Shown in pieces: positions 26,297-34,193 of a DNA stretch of 64,000 nt (its first letter is position 1; every line of letters starts with the position of its first letter). Under the pieces are notes generated by a model. The model did not search any database, was not told the DNA's origin, and saw only the letters and a program-made list of their open reading frames with translations. Origin of the DNA: Kurthia populi. GTDB lineage: Bacteria > Bacillota > Bacilli > Bacillales_A > Planococcaceae. The position numbers were made by a program, and so were the translations under genes. Where the stretch lies: NCBI RefSeq assembly GCF_042686175.1, contig NZ_JBHUOR010000008.1, positions 1-64,000 on the forward strand, given 5' to 3'.

Positions 26297-26695
26297 GTTG
26301 ATTGGCCTTTGTTTTATTACAAAGGAAGGTAAGCTAACTTCGCCGCATCCTTGCGGCAACGCTTACCGGGTCTGCGTCCAGCAGACCCTACCTGGATTCA
26401 TCGACTAGATTCTCGGGTCAAATCACTTCTTCCTACGCGGCTAGACGCCACTTGTCAGAAGCTTTATTTGCCCGTCGAATCTGAACGAGTCGATTCATCA
26501 CTTATTGGATATCCGGATTCAAGCGCTAACTCTTTGGGTTGTTTCGCTCTCTTCTACGTGACATAGAACGTCACTTGTCGAGAGCTATAAACACCCTTCA
26601 GAGTTAAACGAGCGCTTTCATCACTTATCGTTATCCGGATTCAAACACCAGTGCTTCGGGTTGTTTTGTTCCTTCCGATATTCTTTCAAATAAAT
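26297..26695. repeat. Nested-hairpin array, block 1
   Basis: The block contains, in order: a CCTTTG / CAAAGG hairpin (26307-26326); a core hairpin GGTAAGC / GCTTACC enclosing CGCCGCATCCTTGCGGCAAC (26328-26367), related to those at 7746-8030; a GGGTCTGC / GCAGACCC hairpin; then 121-nt-spaced units starting at 26400 and 26521 and a truncated third from 26642. In unit 1 the outer arms are ATCGACT / AGTCGAT and the next AGATTC / GAATCT. In unit 2 they are AAGCGCT / AGCGCTT and AACTCT / AGAGTT. Loops and linkers (TCATCACTTAT, CGCCCGTC-like) are conserved while arms differ but still pair. I see no gene in it. Confidence 0.88.
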
Positions 26696-27148
26696 TAAAA
26701 AACGAAACTCCTGTTAAAGAGTCTCGTCTTTTTGTAGCTGATTGGCCTTTGTTTTATTACAAAGGAAGGTAAGCGTCCAGCAGACCCTATCCGGATTCAT
26801 CGACTAGATTCTCGGGTCAAATCACTTCTTCCTACACGGCTAGACGCCGCTTGTCAGAAGCTTTATTTGCCCGTCGAATCTGAACGAGTCGATTCATCAC
26901 TTATTGGATATCCGGATTCAAGCGCTAACTCTTTGGGTTGTTTCGCTCTCTTCTACGTGACATAGAACGTCACTTGTCGAGAGCTATAAACACCCTTCAG
27001 AGTTAAACGAGCGCTTTCATCACTTATCGTTATCCGGATTCAAACACCAGTGCTTCGGGTCGTTTCGTTCCTTCCGACGCGACGAAGAACGCCGCTTGTC
27101 AGGAACTATAAACGCCCGTCAGCACTAAACGGTGTTTTCATCACTTAA
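26696..27148. repeat. Nested-hairpin array, block 2 (tandem duplicate of block 1)
   Basis: The block repeats 26258-26680 at an offset of 440, then 399 after a clean 41-nt deletion that removes the core hairpin. Units start at 26799, 26920 and 27041; the third is complete here. Its arms are AAACACC / GGTGTTT, AGTGCT / AGCACT and GTTCCT / AGGAAC, all different from units 1 and 2 and all paired. The block ends beside the sufB stop codon, so it lies at the 3' end of the SUF transcript. No reading frame is supported. Confidence 0.88.
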
Positions 27149-28564
27149 TTAACCAATCGAACCTTCCATTTCAAATTTGATTAGGCGGTTCATTTCTACT
27201 GCGTATTCCATTGGAAGTTCTTTTGTGAATGGTTCAATGAAGCCCATTACGATCATTTCTGTCGCTTCTTGCTCAGAAATACCGCGGCTCATTAAATAGA
27301 ATAATTGTTCTTCAGATACTTTTGAAACTTTTGCTTCGTGTTCTAAAGAAATTTGGTCATTCATTACTTCGTTGTATGGAATTGTATCAGATGTTGATTC
27401 GTTATCCATGATTAGCGTATCACATTCGATGTTTGCGCGTGCATTTGTCGCTTTTTTACCGAATTTCACTTGTCCACGGTATGTTACGTTACCACCGTGT
27501 TTTGAGATTGATTTTGATACGATTGTTGAAGATGTGTTTGGTGCTAAGTGAATCATTTTCGCACCTGTATCTTGATTTTGGCCGCGGCCAGCGATAGCGA
27601 TTGATAATGTCATACCACGTGCGCCTTCGCCTTTTAAGATACATGCTGGGTATTTCATTGTTAATTTAGAACCGATGTTACCATCAACCCATTCCATTGT
27701 ACCGTGGTCTTCAACAACTGTACGTTTTGTTACTAAGTTGTACACGTTGTTTGCCCAGTTTTGAATTGTTGTATAACGGCAATAAGCGTTCTTTTTAACG
27801 ATGATTTCTACTACTGCTGAGTGAAGAGAGCTTGTTGTGTAAACAGGTGCTGTACAACCTTCAACGTAGTGTACTGATGCATCGTCATCAACGATGATTA
27901 GCGTACGTTCGAATTGACCCATGTTTTCAGAGTTAATACGGAAGTAAGCTTGTAGAGGTGTGTCTAATTTAACACCTTTTGGTACGTAGATGAATGAACC
28001 ACCAGACCATACTGCAGAGTTAAGTGCTGAGAACTTGTTGTCTGCAGGAGGGATTACTTTACCAAAGTATTCTTTGAATAAATCTTCGTTTTCTTTAAGA
28101 GCAGAATCTGTATCTTTGAAAACAACACCTAGTTTTTCAAGGTCTTCTTTCATGTTGTGGTAAACAACTTCAGATTCATATTGTGCTGATACACCAGCAA
28201 GGTATTTTTGCTCTGCTTCAGGAATACCTAATTTATCAAATGTTGCTTTGATTTCATCCGGTACTTCATCCCAAGATTTTTCAGCGCCTTCAGATGGTTT
28301 TACGTAGTACGTAATTTCATCGAAGTCTAATCCTGAAAGGTCGCCACCCCATTGTGGCATTGGTTTTGAATAGAAAATATCTAAAGATTTCAGACGGAAA
28401 TCTAACATCCATTGTGGTTCGTCTTTCATACGAGAAATTTCTTTTACGATTTCAGGAGTAAGACCGCGTTCTGTACGGAAAATCGATACGTCTTTGTCGC
28501 GGAAACCATATTCGTACTCGCCGATTTCGGGCATTTGTTTAGCCATTATTTCTCCTCCGTTCAA
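27149..28564 (-). CDS. sufB: SUF Fe-S cluster assembly scaffold subunit SufB
   Basis: The 471-residue protein is the SufB scaffold of the SufBCD complex, on which Fe-S clusters are built in the cytoplasm. It shows the family beta-helix core with ARANIECDTLIMDNESTSDT near residue 380 and the C-terminal RGISEQEATEMIVMGFIEP. Length is normal. It is the last gene of a leftward sufC-sufD-sufS-sufU-sufB operon, three bases after sufU. A GGAGG ribosome site precedes the ATG at 28564. Confidence 0.95.
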   Translation of the reverse strand: MNGGEIMAKQMPEIGEYEYGFRDKDVSIFRTERGLTPEIVKEISRMKDEPQWMLDFRLKSLDIFYSKPMPQWGGDLSGLDFDEITYYVKPSEGAEKSWDEVPDEIKATFDKLGIPEAEQKYLAGVSAQYESEVVYHNMKEDLEKLGVVFKDTDSALKENEDLFKEYFGKVIPPADNKFSALNSAVWSGGSFIYVPKGVKLDTPLQAYFRINSENMGQFERTLIIVDDDASVHYVEGCTAPVYTTSSLHSAVVEIIVKKNAYCRYTTIQNWANNVYNLVTKRTVVEDHGTMEWVDGNIGSKLTMKYPACILKGEGARGMTLSIAIAGRGQNQDTGAKMIHLAPNTSSTIVSKSISKHGGNVTYRGQVKFGKKATNARANIECDTLIMDNESTSDTIPYNEVMNDQISLEHEAKVSKVSEEQLFYLMSRGISEQEATEMIVMGFIEPFTKELPMEYAVEMNRLIKFEMEGSIG

Positions 28565-28567
28565 AGC

Positions 28568-29002
28568 TTATTTTTTAATTTGTTCGTTAATCCCTTTTTC
28601 CATTGCTTTCCAAGCCAATGTCGCACATTTAATACGCGCTGGGAACTGAGATACACCTTGTAATGCTTCCACATCACCAAGGTCTAAATCTTCATCATGC
28701 TCATGACCTAACATCATCTCTGAGAATGTGTGTGCTAGTTCTACCGCTTCATCAATTGTTTTGCCTTTAATCAATTGTGTCATCATTGATGCAGATGACA
28801 TGGAAATTGAGCAACCTTCACCTTCGAATTTTGCATCGGTTACGATGTTATCATCGACTTGAAGTGTTAAATGAATACGGTCACCACATGTTGGGTTGTT
28901 CATATCAAGCTGTACATTTGAGCCTTCAAGCGTCCCTTTATTACGTGGTTTTTTATAGTGGTCCATAATTACTGAACGATATAGTTGATCTAAATTAGAC
29001 AT
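28568..29002 (-). CDS. sufU: SufU zinc-dependent sulfurtransferase
   Basis: The 144-residue protein is IscU-like, with the three conserved cysteines in NPTCGDR (near 39), GEGCSISMSSASMM (near 66) and IKCATLAWKAM (near 127). The long insert before the third cysteine is typical of Gram-positive SufU. It accepts persulfide from SufS and passes sulfur to SufBCD. The gene overlaps the end of sufS by eight bases, so translation is coupled. Confidence 0.95.
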   Translation of the reverse strand: MSNLDQLYRSVIMDHYKKPRNKGTLEGSNVQLDMNNPTCGDRIHLTLQVDDNIVTDAKFEGEGCSISMSSASMMTQLIKGKTIDEAVELAHTFSEMMLGHEHDEDLDLGDVEALQGVSQFPARIKCATLAWKAMEKGINEQIKK

Positions 29003-30221
29003 TTCCGAAATACTCCTTCGTGAAGCGCACCCCGTCAGCGAGCTTGTCGATTTCTTCTTTCGTGTTATACACGTAGAAGCTTGCGCGTGCAGTCGCTACG
29101 CAGTTCAACCATTTCATTAATGGTTGTGCGCAGTGGTGTCCAGCACGAACAGCAATACCTTGGCTGTCTAGCGCCGTTGCTAGGTCATGTGGGTGAACAT
29201 CATCAATGTTGAATGTCACAAGACCTGAGCGTTTCATTGGATCTTGAGGGCCGTAAATTGTTAGGCCATCGATTGTTGTTAATGCTTCGAACGCATATTT
29301 AGATAATTCTTGCTCATGAGCAATGATAGAATCCATGCCAATTTCATTTAAGAAATCGATTGCTGCGCCAAGACCAATTGCACCGGCAATGATTGGTGTA
29401 CCTGCTTCAAATTTAGCTGGAAGATCAGCCCAAGTTGAATCATATAATCCAACAAAGTTAATCATTTCGCCACCGAATTCGACAGGCTCCATTTTTTCGA
29501 GGTGTTCTTTTTTACCATATAATACACCAATGCCCGTTGAACCGCACATTTTGTGACCTGAGAATGCAAGGAAATCGCAATCTAAATCTTGTACGTCTGT
29601 GTGGAAGTGCGGTACGCCTTGCGCGCCGTCGACAACCATTACAGCACCATGTTTGTGCGCGATGGCTGCTACTTCTTTAATTGGGTTATGCGTACCTAAT
29701 ACATTTGACGCGAAAGTCATTGAAACGATTTTTGTTTTATCGGTAATCGTTTTTTCGATGTCTTCCATTGCTAATGTACCATCTGGTTGCATATCGATAT
29801 ATTTTAATGTCGCACCAGTAGCTTTCGCTAGCTGTTGCCATGGAATTAAGTTTGAATGGTGTTCCATATACGTAATGACAATTTCATCACCTTCTGAAAC
29901 GTTTGCACGACCGTAGCTTGATGCCACCATATTTAAACCTGTAGTTGTACCACGTGTGAAAATAACTTCTTCCGTCGATTTCGCATTAATAAACTGACGA
30001 ACCTTTTCACGAGCGCCTTCATAAGCGTCTGTAGCACGGTTACCTAGCGTATGCACGCCACGGTGTACGTTTGAGTTATCGAACTCATAGTATTTACTAA
30101 GTGCTTCAATTACCTGAACTGGTTTTTGTGAAGTAGCCGCGCTGTCTAAATAAACAAGTGGGTTACCATTAATTTCTTGGTTTAAGATTGGAAAATAGCT
30201 ACGAATGTCGTCTTTGATCAT
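28995..30221 (-). CDS. sufS: Cysteine desulfurase SufS
   Basis: The 408-residue PLP enzyme removes sulfur from cysteine for Fe-S assembly. The PLP lysine lies in AFSGHKMCGSTG near residue 226 and the catalytic cysteine in RAGHHCAQPLM near 360. This loop form is that of group II desulfurases. It overlaps sufD by one base and sufU by eight, which indicates a tightly coupled operon. Confidence 0.95.
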   Translation of the reverse strand: MIKDDIRSYFPILNQEINGNPLVYLDSAATSQKPVQVIEALSKYYEFDNSNVHRGVHTLGNRATDAYEGAREKVRQFINAKSTEEVIFTRGTTTGLNMVASSYGRANVSEGDEIVITYMEHHSNLIPWQQLAKATGATLKYIDMQPDGTLAMEDIEKTITDKTKIVSMTFASNVLGTHNPIKEVAAIAHKHGAVMVVDGAQGVPHFHTDVQDLDCDFLAFSGHKMCGSTGIGVLYGKKEHLEKMEPVEFGGEMINFVGLYDSTWADLPAKFEAGTPIIAGAIGLGAAIDFLNEIGMDSIIAHEQELSKYAFEALTTIDGLTIYGPQDPMKRSGLVTFNIDDVHPHDLATALDSQGIAVRAGHHCAQPLMKWLNCVATARASFYVYNTKEEIDKLADGVRFTKEYFGNV

Positions 30222-31528
30222 TATTTTACTTTCCCTTCGATAACTTCCATTAATTGTTTTTTAACACCTTCGATTGGCAGTTGAGAAACAACAGGTTCAA
30301 GGAAGCCATGGATGATAAGTCTTTCAGCGTTTGCACGAGAGATACCGCGGCTCATTAAGTAGTAAAGTTGCATTTCATCAACGCGACCTACTGAAGCTGC
30401 GTGTCCCGCTGTCACATCATCTTCGTCGATTAAAAGGATTGGGTTTGCATCGCCACGAGCGTCTGGAGAAAGCATTAATACACGTGATTCTTGTTGTGCA
30501 TCTGCTTTTGTAGCGCCGTGTTCGATTTTACCAATACCATTGAAGATTGCACGAGAAGCATCTTTTACGACTGCGTGCGTTAAGATATTACCGATTGAAG
30601 CTTTACCCCAGTTACGAACTTCTGTTGTGAAGTTTTGGTTTTGTTTGCCGCTACCGATAACAACTGTTTTTGTATCAGCAACAGAACCGTCACCACGTAA
30701 ATGTGTAATGCTTTCAGCGATTGTATCACCGTTGTTCATTAAGCCTAATGCCCAGTCGATTTCTGCATCACGTAATGTTTCACCACGACGGTTTACATAA
30801 GTTGTGAAGCCAGCATCTAATGTATCAACAGCACCGAAAGTAATTTTCGCGCCCTCACGAGCAATTACTTCTGTTACGATGTTTGCTTGTGTGTTGTTAG
30901 AAGCTACGCCTGAGAAGTAGTTTTCAACGTATGTTACTTTTGAGTTTGTATCTGCCACGATTAATACATGGTTGAATAATGAAGCATCTGCATTATCAAC
31001 GTAGAAGACTGATTGTAAAGGCTCAGCAACTTCTACATCTTTTGGTACGTATACGAATACGCCACCGTTTACAAGTGCTGCGTGTAGTGCTGTTAATTTA
31101 TGCTCATCCACTGTCACAGCTTCTGTCATAAAGAATTTTTGAACTAAGTCGCCATGTTCTTTAAGTGCTGTGAAAATGTCTGTCATAATGACACCTTGTG
31201 CTTTTAACTCTTCAGATACTTGAAGGAAAGCTGGTGTGTTGTTGCGTTGGATGTAAACGTTTTGTTGACCTTCAACGTCTACGATTTGTTTCACTGCTTC
31301 AGGTAGCTCAGCTAATGAAGCAAATGTGTCAGATTCAACAGTATGATTTTTGAAATTGAAGAAATCCCATTTATCAATATTTGTTTTATCTGGTTTAACC
31401 ATATCTAAGTTTTCAACTTCCGCAAGAGCACGTTCGCGAAGCTCTGCAAACCATGTTGGTTCGCCTTGAGCTTCAGAGAAAGAGCGTACATCTTCGGCTG
31501 TTAAAGCAAGTTTTGTTTCAACCGTCAT
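30221..31528 (-). CDS. sufD: SUF Fe-S cluster assembly protein SufD
   Basis: The 435-residue protein is a SufB paralogue that pairs with SufB and SufC in the assembly complex. It carries the shared C-terminal stretch with HAASVGRVDEMQLYYLMSRG and GFLEPVVSQLP. Length is normal for SufD. It lies 19 bases after sufC and shares its first base with the end of sufS. Confidence 0.95.
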   Translation of the reverse strand: MTVETKLALTAEDVRSFSEAQGEPTWFAELRERALAEVENLDMVKPDKTNIDKWDFFNFKNHTVESDTFASLAELPEAVKQIVDVEGQQNVYIQRNNTPAFLQVSEELKAQGVIMTDIFTALKEHGDLVQKFFMTEAVTVDEHKLTALHAALVNGGVFVYVPKDVEVAEPLQSVFYVDNADASLFNHVLIVADTNSKVTYVENYFSGVASNNTQANIVTEVIAREGAKITFGAVDTLDAGFTTYVNRRGETLRDAEIDWALGLMNNGDTIAESITHLRGDGSVADTKTVVIGSGKQNQNFTTEVRNWGKASIGNILTHAVVKDASRAIFNGIGKIEHGATKADAQQESRVLMLSPDARGDANPILLIDEDDVTAGHAASVGRVDEMQLYYLMSRGISRANAERLIIHGFLEPVVSQLPIEGVKKQLMEVIEGKVK

Positions 31529-31547
31529 CTGTGCTCGTCCTCCTCGA

Positions 31548-32330
31548 TTATGCTTCTTCTACTACTGCGTCTGTATCTTTAATGCCTAGTTCTTCTTTAA
31601 TCCAGTCGTAACCTTCTGCTTCTAAACGTTGTGCTAATTCAGAACCACCAGATTTAACTACTTTACCTTGCATCATTACGTGAACGTGGTCAGGTGTGAT
31701 GTAGTTAAGTAAGCGTTGGTAGTGCGTGATCATTAAGCAGCCGAAGCCTTCGCCGCGCATTTCGTTAATACCTTTAGAAACGATTTTAAGTGCATCGATA
31801 TCAAGACCTGAGTCAATTTCATCAAGTACAGCGAATTTTGGTTTAATCATCATTAATTGAAGAATTTCGTTACGTTTTTTCTCACCGCCAGAGAAACCTT
31901 CGTTTAAGTAACGTTGGCCCATTTCTTCTGGCATTTCTAAGAAGTTCATTGTTTTATCTAATTGTTTGATGAATTTCATGATTGAAATTTCATCGCCCTC
32001 TTCACGACGAGCGTTAATAGCTGAACGTAAGAAGTCAGCGTTTGTAACACCAGCGATTTCTGATGGATATTGCATTGCTAGGAATAAACCAGCTTGCGCG
32101 CGTTCGTCTACTTCCATTTCTAATACGTTTTCACCGTCAAGTAAGATTTCACCTGAAGTTACTTCGTATTTAGGGTGACCCATGATCGCTGAAGCTAGTG
32201 TTGATTTACCAGTACCGTTAGGACCCATGATTGCGTGTACTTCGTTTGTATTTAGCGTTAAGTTAACGCCTTTTAAAATCTCCTTGTCTTCGATTGAAAC
32301 ATGAAGATCTTTAATTTCTAAAGTTGACAT
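31548..32330 (-). CDS. sufC: SUF ATPase SufC
   Basis: The 260-residue ABC ATPase has Walker A GPNGTGKST near residue 36, the signature FSGGEKKRNE near 149 and Walker B FAVLDEIDSGLD near 171. SufC drives cluster assembly on SufBD and is not a transporter. It is the first gene of the operon, with GGAGGG upstream. The promoter region with two dyad sites lies just upstream. Confidence 0.95.
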   Translation of the reverse strand: MSTLEIKDLHVSIEDKEILKGVNLTLNTNEVHAIMGPNGTGKSTLASAIMGHPKYEVTSGEILLDGENVLEMEVDERAQAGLFLAMQYPSEIAGVTNADFLRSAINARREEGDEISIMKFIKQLDKTMNFLEMPEEMGQRYLNEGFSGGEKKRNEILQLMMIKPKFAVLDEIDSGLDIDALKIVSKGINEMRGEGFGCLMITHYQRLLNYITPDHVHVMMQGKVVKSGGSELAQRLEAEGYDWIKEELGIKDTDAVVEEA

Positions 32331-32392
32331 TCTAATACCCTCCGTTTGCGTTTCCCGAATGGCGAATCCATTCTTAATTTAATATCATTCTA

Positions 32393-32421
32393 ATCTTAAC
32401 TTAATTAAAAAGTGATTGCAA
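32393..32421 (-). promoter_or_regulatory. Promoter of the suf operon
   Basis: On the minus strand TTGCAA (32416-32421), a 17-nt spacer and TAAGAT (32393-32398) fit a SigA promoter, with about 60 bases of leader before sufC. Confidence 0.6.
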
Positions 32422-32425
32422 CCAT

Positions 32426-32562
32426 TTGAATTTCATTCTCAAGTAGATTACACAATCGTTGCTATTAAAAGATTTCCTATAATAATTGCAACGTAAAAGA
32501 TGCATTTATTTTAAAATTTTCTCATTTTCAATAAGGACATTCTAATTGAGAATCGATTTCAA
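32426..32562. promoter_or_regulatory. Pair of matching dyad sites upstream of suf (putative operators)
   Basis: TTGAGAATCGATTTCAA lies at 32546-32562 on the plus strand, and TTGAGAATGAAATTCAA lies at 32426-32442 on the minus strand. They share TTGAGAAT at one end and TTCAA at the other. The second sits directly upstream of the -35 element. The sites are loosely Fur/PerR-like (TGAnAAT-N-ATTnTCA), but no regulator can be named. The remaining AT-rich sequence in 32331-32692 shows no gene. Confidence 0.4.
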
Positions 32563-32642
32563 TAAAGGTTGCTGTTTTCCACTATTAAAACGATGATAAA
32601 CCGCATTATATCACGTTTCTGGTGGCATTACCTGTCTTAAAA

Positions 32643-32686
32643 CAAAAGACTGCGTGCAAGAAATTTCTTTCTCACGCGCAGCCTTC
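32643..32686 (-). terminator. Intrinsic terminator of the glutamate synthase operon
   Basis: On the minus strand a GGCTGCG-GTG / GCACGCAGTC-type stem is followed by TTTTGTTTT, just after the gltD stop. Confidence 0.75.
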
Positions 32687-32692
32687 CTCCTA

Positions 32693-34177
32693 TTATTGTG
32701 CGATAGCATGTGTCTCCGCTAAATAGTTTGCAACTTGTGTGGCAACTTCGCGCCCTTCCTTGATTGCCCATACAATTAAGGATGGCCCTCTGCGCGCATC
32801 TCCTGCCGCAAAGACGCCTTGTACATTCGTTGTGTAATCTAGACGAGAGGCGTGGACACGATTGTTTAGCATTTTCACACCAAACTGCTCTGCAACAGCG
32901 GACTCAGCGCCCTGGAAGCCGATTGCGACGAATACATAGTCGGCCGGCCAAACTTTTTCCGTACCCGGAATTTCTTCAAAGTACGCATAGCCCTCGTCAT
33001 TAATAATTTTATTCATTTGAATCGTATGCAGCTCTTTAACACGCCCTCGTTCATCAGCTACAATTTTTTTCGTTTGAATGCAGTATTCACGTGGGTCACC
33101 GCCAAATTTCGCATCGGCCTCCGCATACGCATAATCTAATTTATATACTTGCGGGTCAGATGGCCATGGCTGCTCTGGTTGACGCACAGCAGGTAATGCC
33201 GGGTGTTTACCGAATTGATGCACCGATTTACAGCCTTGGCGCACAGCGGTCGCTACACAATCCGCACCCGTATCCCCGCCACCGATAACGATGACATTTT
33301 TTCCTTTGACATTTAATGCACGCTCATCTTCAAAATTTGAATCTAATAAGCTTTTCGTTACGTCATGTAAGTAATTCATCGCTGGCACAACACCGCGTGC
33401 CTCGCTGCCTTCCATGCGTAGCTCACGCGCTTTTGTTGCGCCTGTCGCAAGCACAACTGCATCGTATTGTGCCTTTAATTCATCTGCCGTAATATCTTTA
33501 CCGACTGCTGTATTTAGCACAAATTGAATACCCTCTGCCTGCAATAAGTTAATGCGGCGCTCGACGATTTTTTTATCTAGCTTCATATTTGGAATGCCAT
33601 ACATTAATAAGCCACCTGCACGGTCATCACGCTCATACACTGTTACTTGATGGCCTAATTGATTGAGCTCATCCGCGGCCGCTAATCCCGCTGGACCTGA
33701 TCCGATAACAGCGACGCGTTTATCCGTACGCTTTTGCGGGATACGTGGTTGGACCCAGCCCATTTCAAAGCCCTTATCAATAATCGACTGCTCGATGCTT
33801 TTAATCGCCACAGACGGCTCATTAATGCCTAACGTACAGGAGCCCTCGCATGGTGCCGGGCAGACACGTCCTGTGAACTCTGGGAAGTTATTGGTCATCA
33901 TCAAACGCTCAAGCGCTTCCTTCCACTGGCCCTGGTAGACAAGGTCATTCCATTCCGGAATATAGTTATTAATCGGACAACCTGCCGCAAAGCCACGAAT
34001 TTCAATGCCCATATGACAAAATGGTGTGCCACAATCCATACAGCGTGCACCCTGTGTCGCTAAATCTTTATCTGATAATCGCTCCGTATATTCTTCAAAG
34101 TTTTTTACGCGTGCTAGTGGCGCTTTTTCTTTAACCTTCTTTTTATCATATTCCATAAATCCTGTTGGTTTTCCCAT
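32693..34177 (-). CDS. gltD: Glutamate synthase small (beta) subunit
   Basis: The 494-residue subunit carries an N-terminal cysteine region for [4Fe-4S] clusters (CMDCGTPFC near 46 and CPAPCEGSCTLG near 105). FAD-binding GSGPAGLAAADEL is near 158, and the NADPH-binding GGGDTGADCV near 298. It passes electrons from NADPH to the large subunit. It follows gltB after 16 bases with its own AAGGAG site. In B. subtilis this subunit is named gltB. Confidence 0.95.
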   Translation of the reverse strand: MGKPTGFMEYDKKKVKEKAPLARVKNFEEYTERLSDKDLATQGARCMDCGTPFCHMGIEIRGFAAGCPINNYIPEWNDLVYQGQWKEALERLMMTNNFPEFTGRVCPAPCEGSCTLGINEPSVAIKSIEQSIIDKGFEMGWVQPRIPQKRTDKRVAVIGSGPAGLAAADELNQLGHQVTVYERDDRAGGLLMYGIPNMKLDKKIVERRINLLQAEGIQFVLNTAVGKDITADELKAQYDAVVLATGATKARELRMEGSEARGVVPAMNYLHDVTKSLLDSNFEDERALNVKGKNVIVIGGGDTGADCVATAVRQGCKSVHQFGKHPALPAVRQPEQPWPSDPQVYKLDYAYAEADAKFGGDPREYCIQTKKIVADERGRVKELHTIQMNKIINDEGYAYFEEIPGTEKVWPADYVFVAIGFQGAESAVAEQFGVKMLNNRVHASRLDYTTNVQGVFAAGDARRGPSLIVWAIKEGREVATQVANYLAETHAIAQ

Positions 34178-34193
34178 TCTAGATCACGCTCCT

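Noticed and set aside
26297..27148. Possible CRISPR array
   Set aside because: Units are long imperfect hairpins with related, not unique, intervening sequence; there are no cas genes and no short identical direct repeats with fixed spacers.
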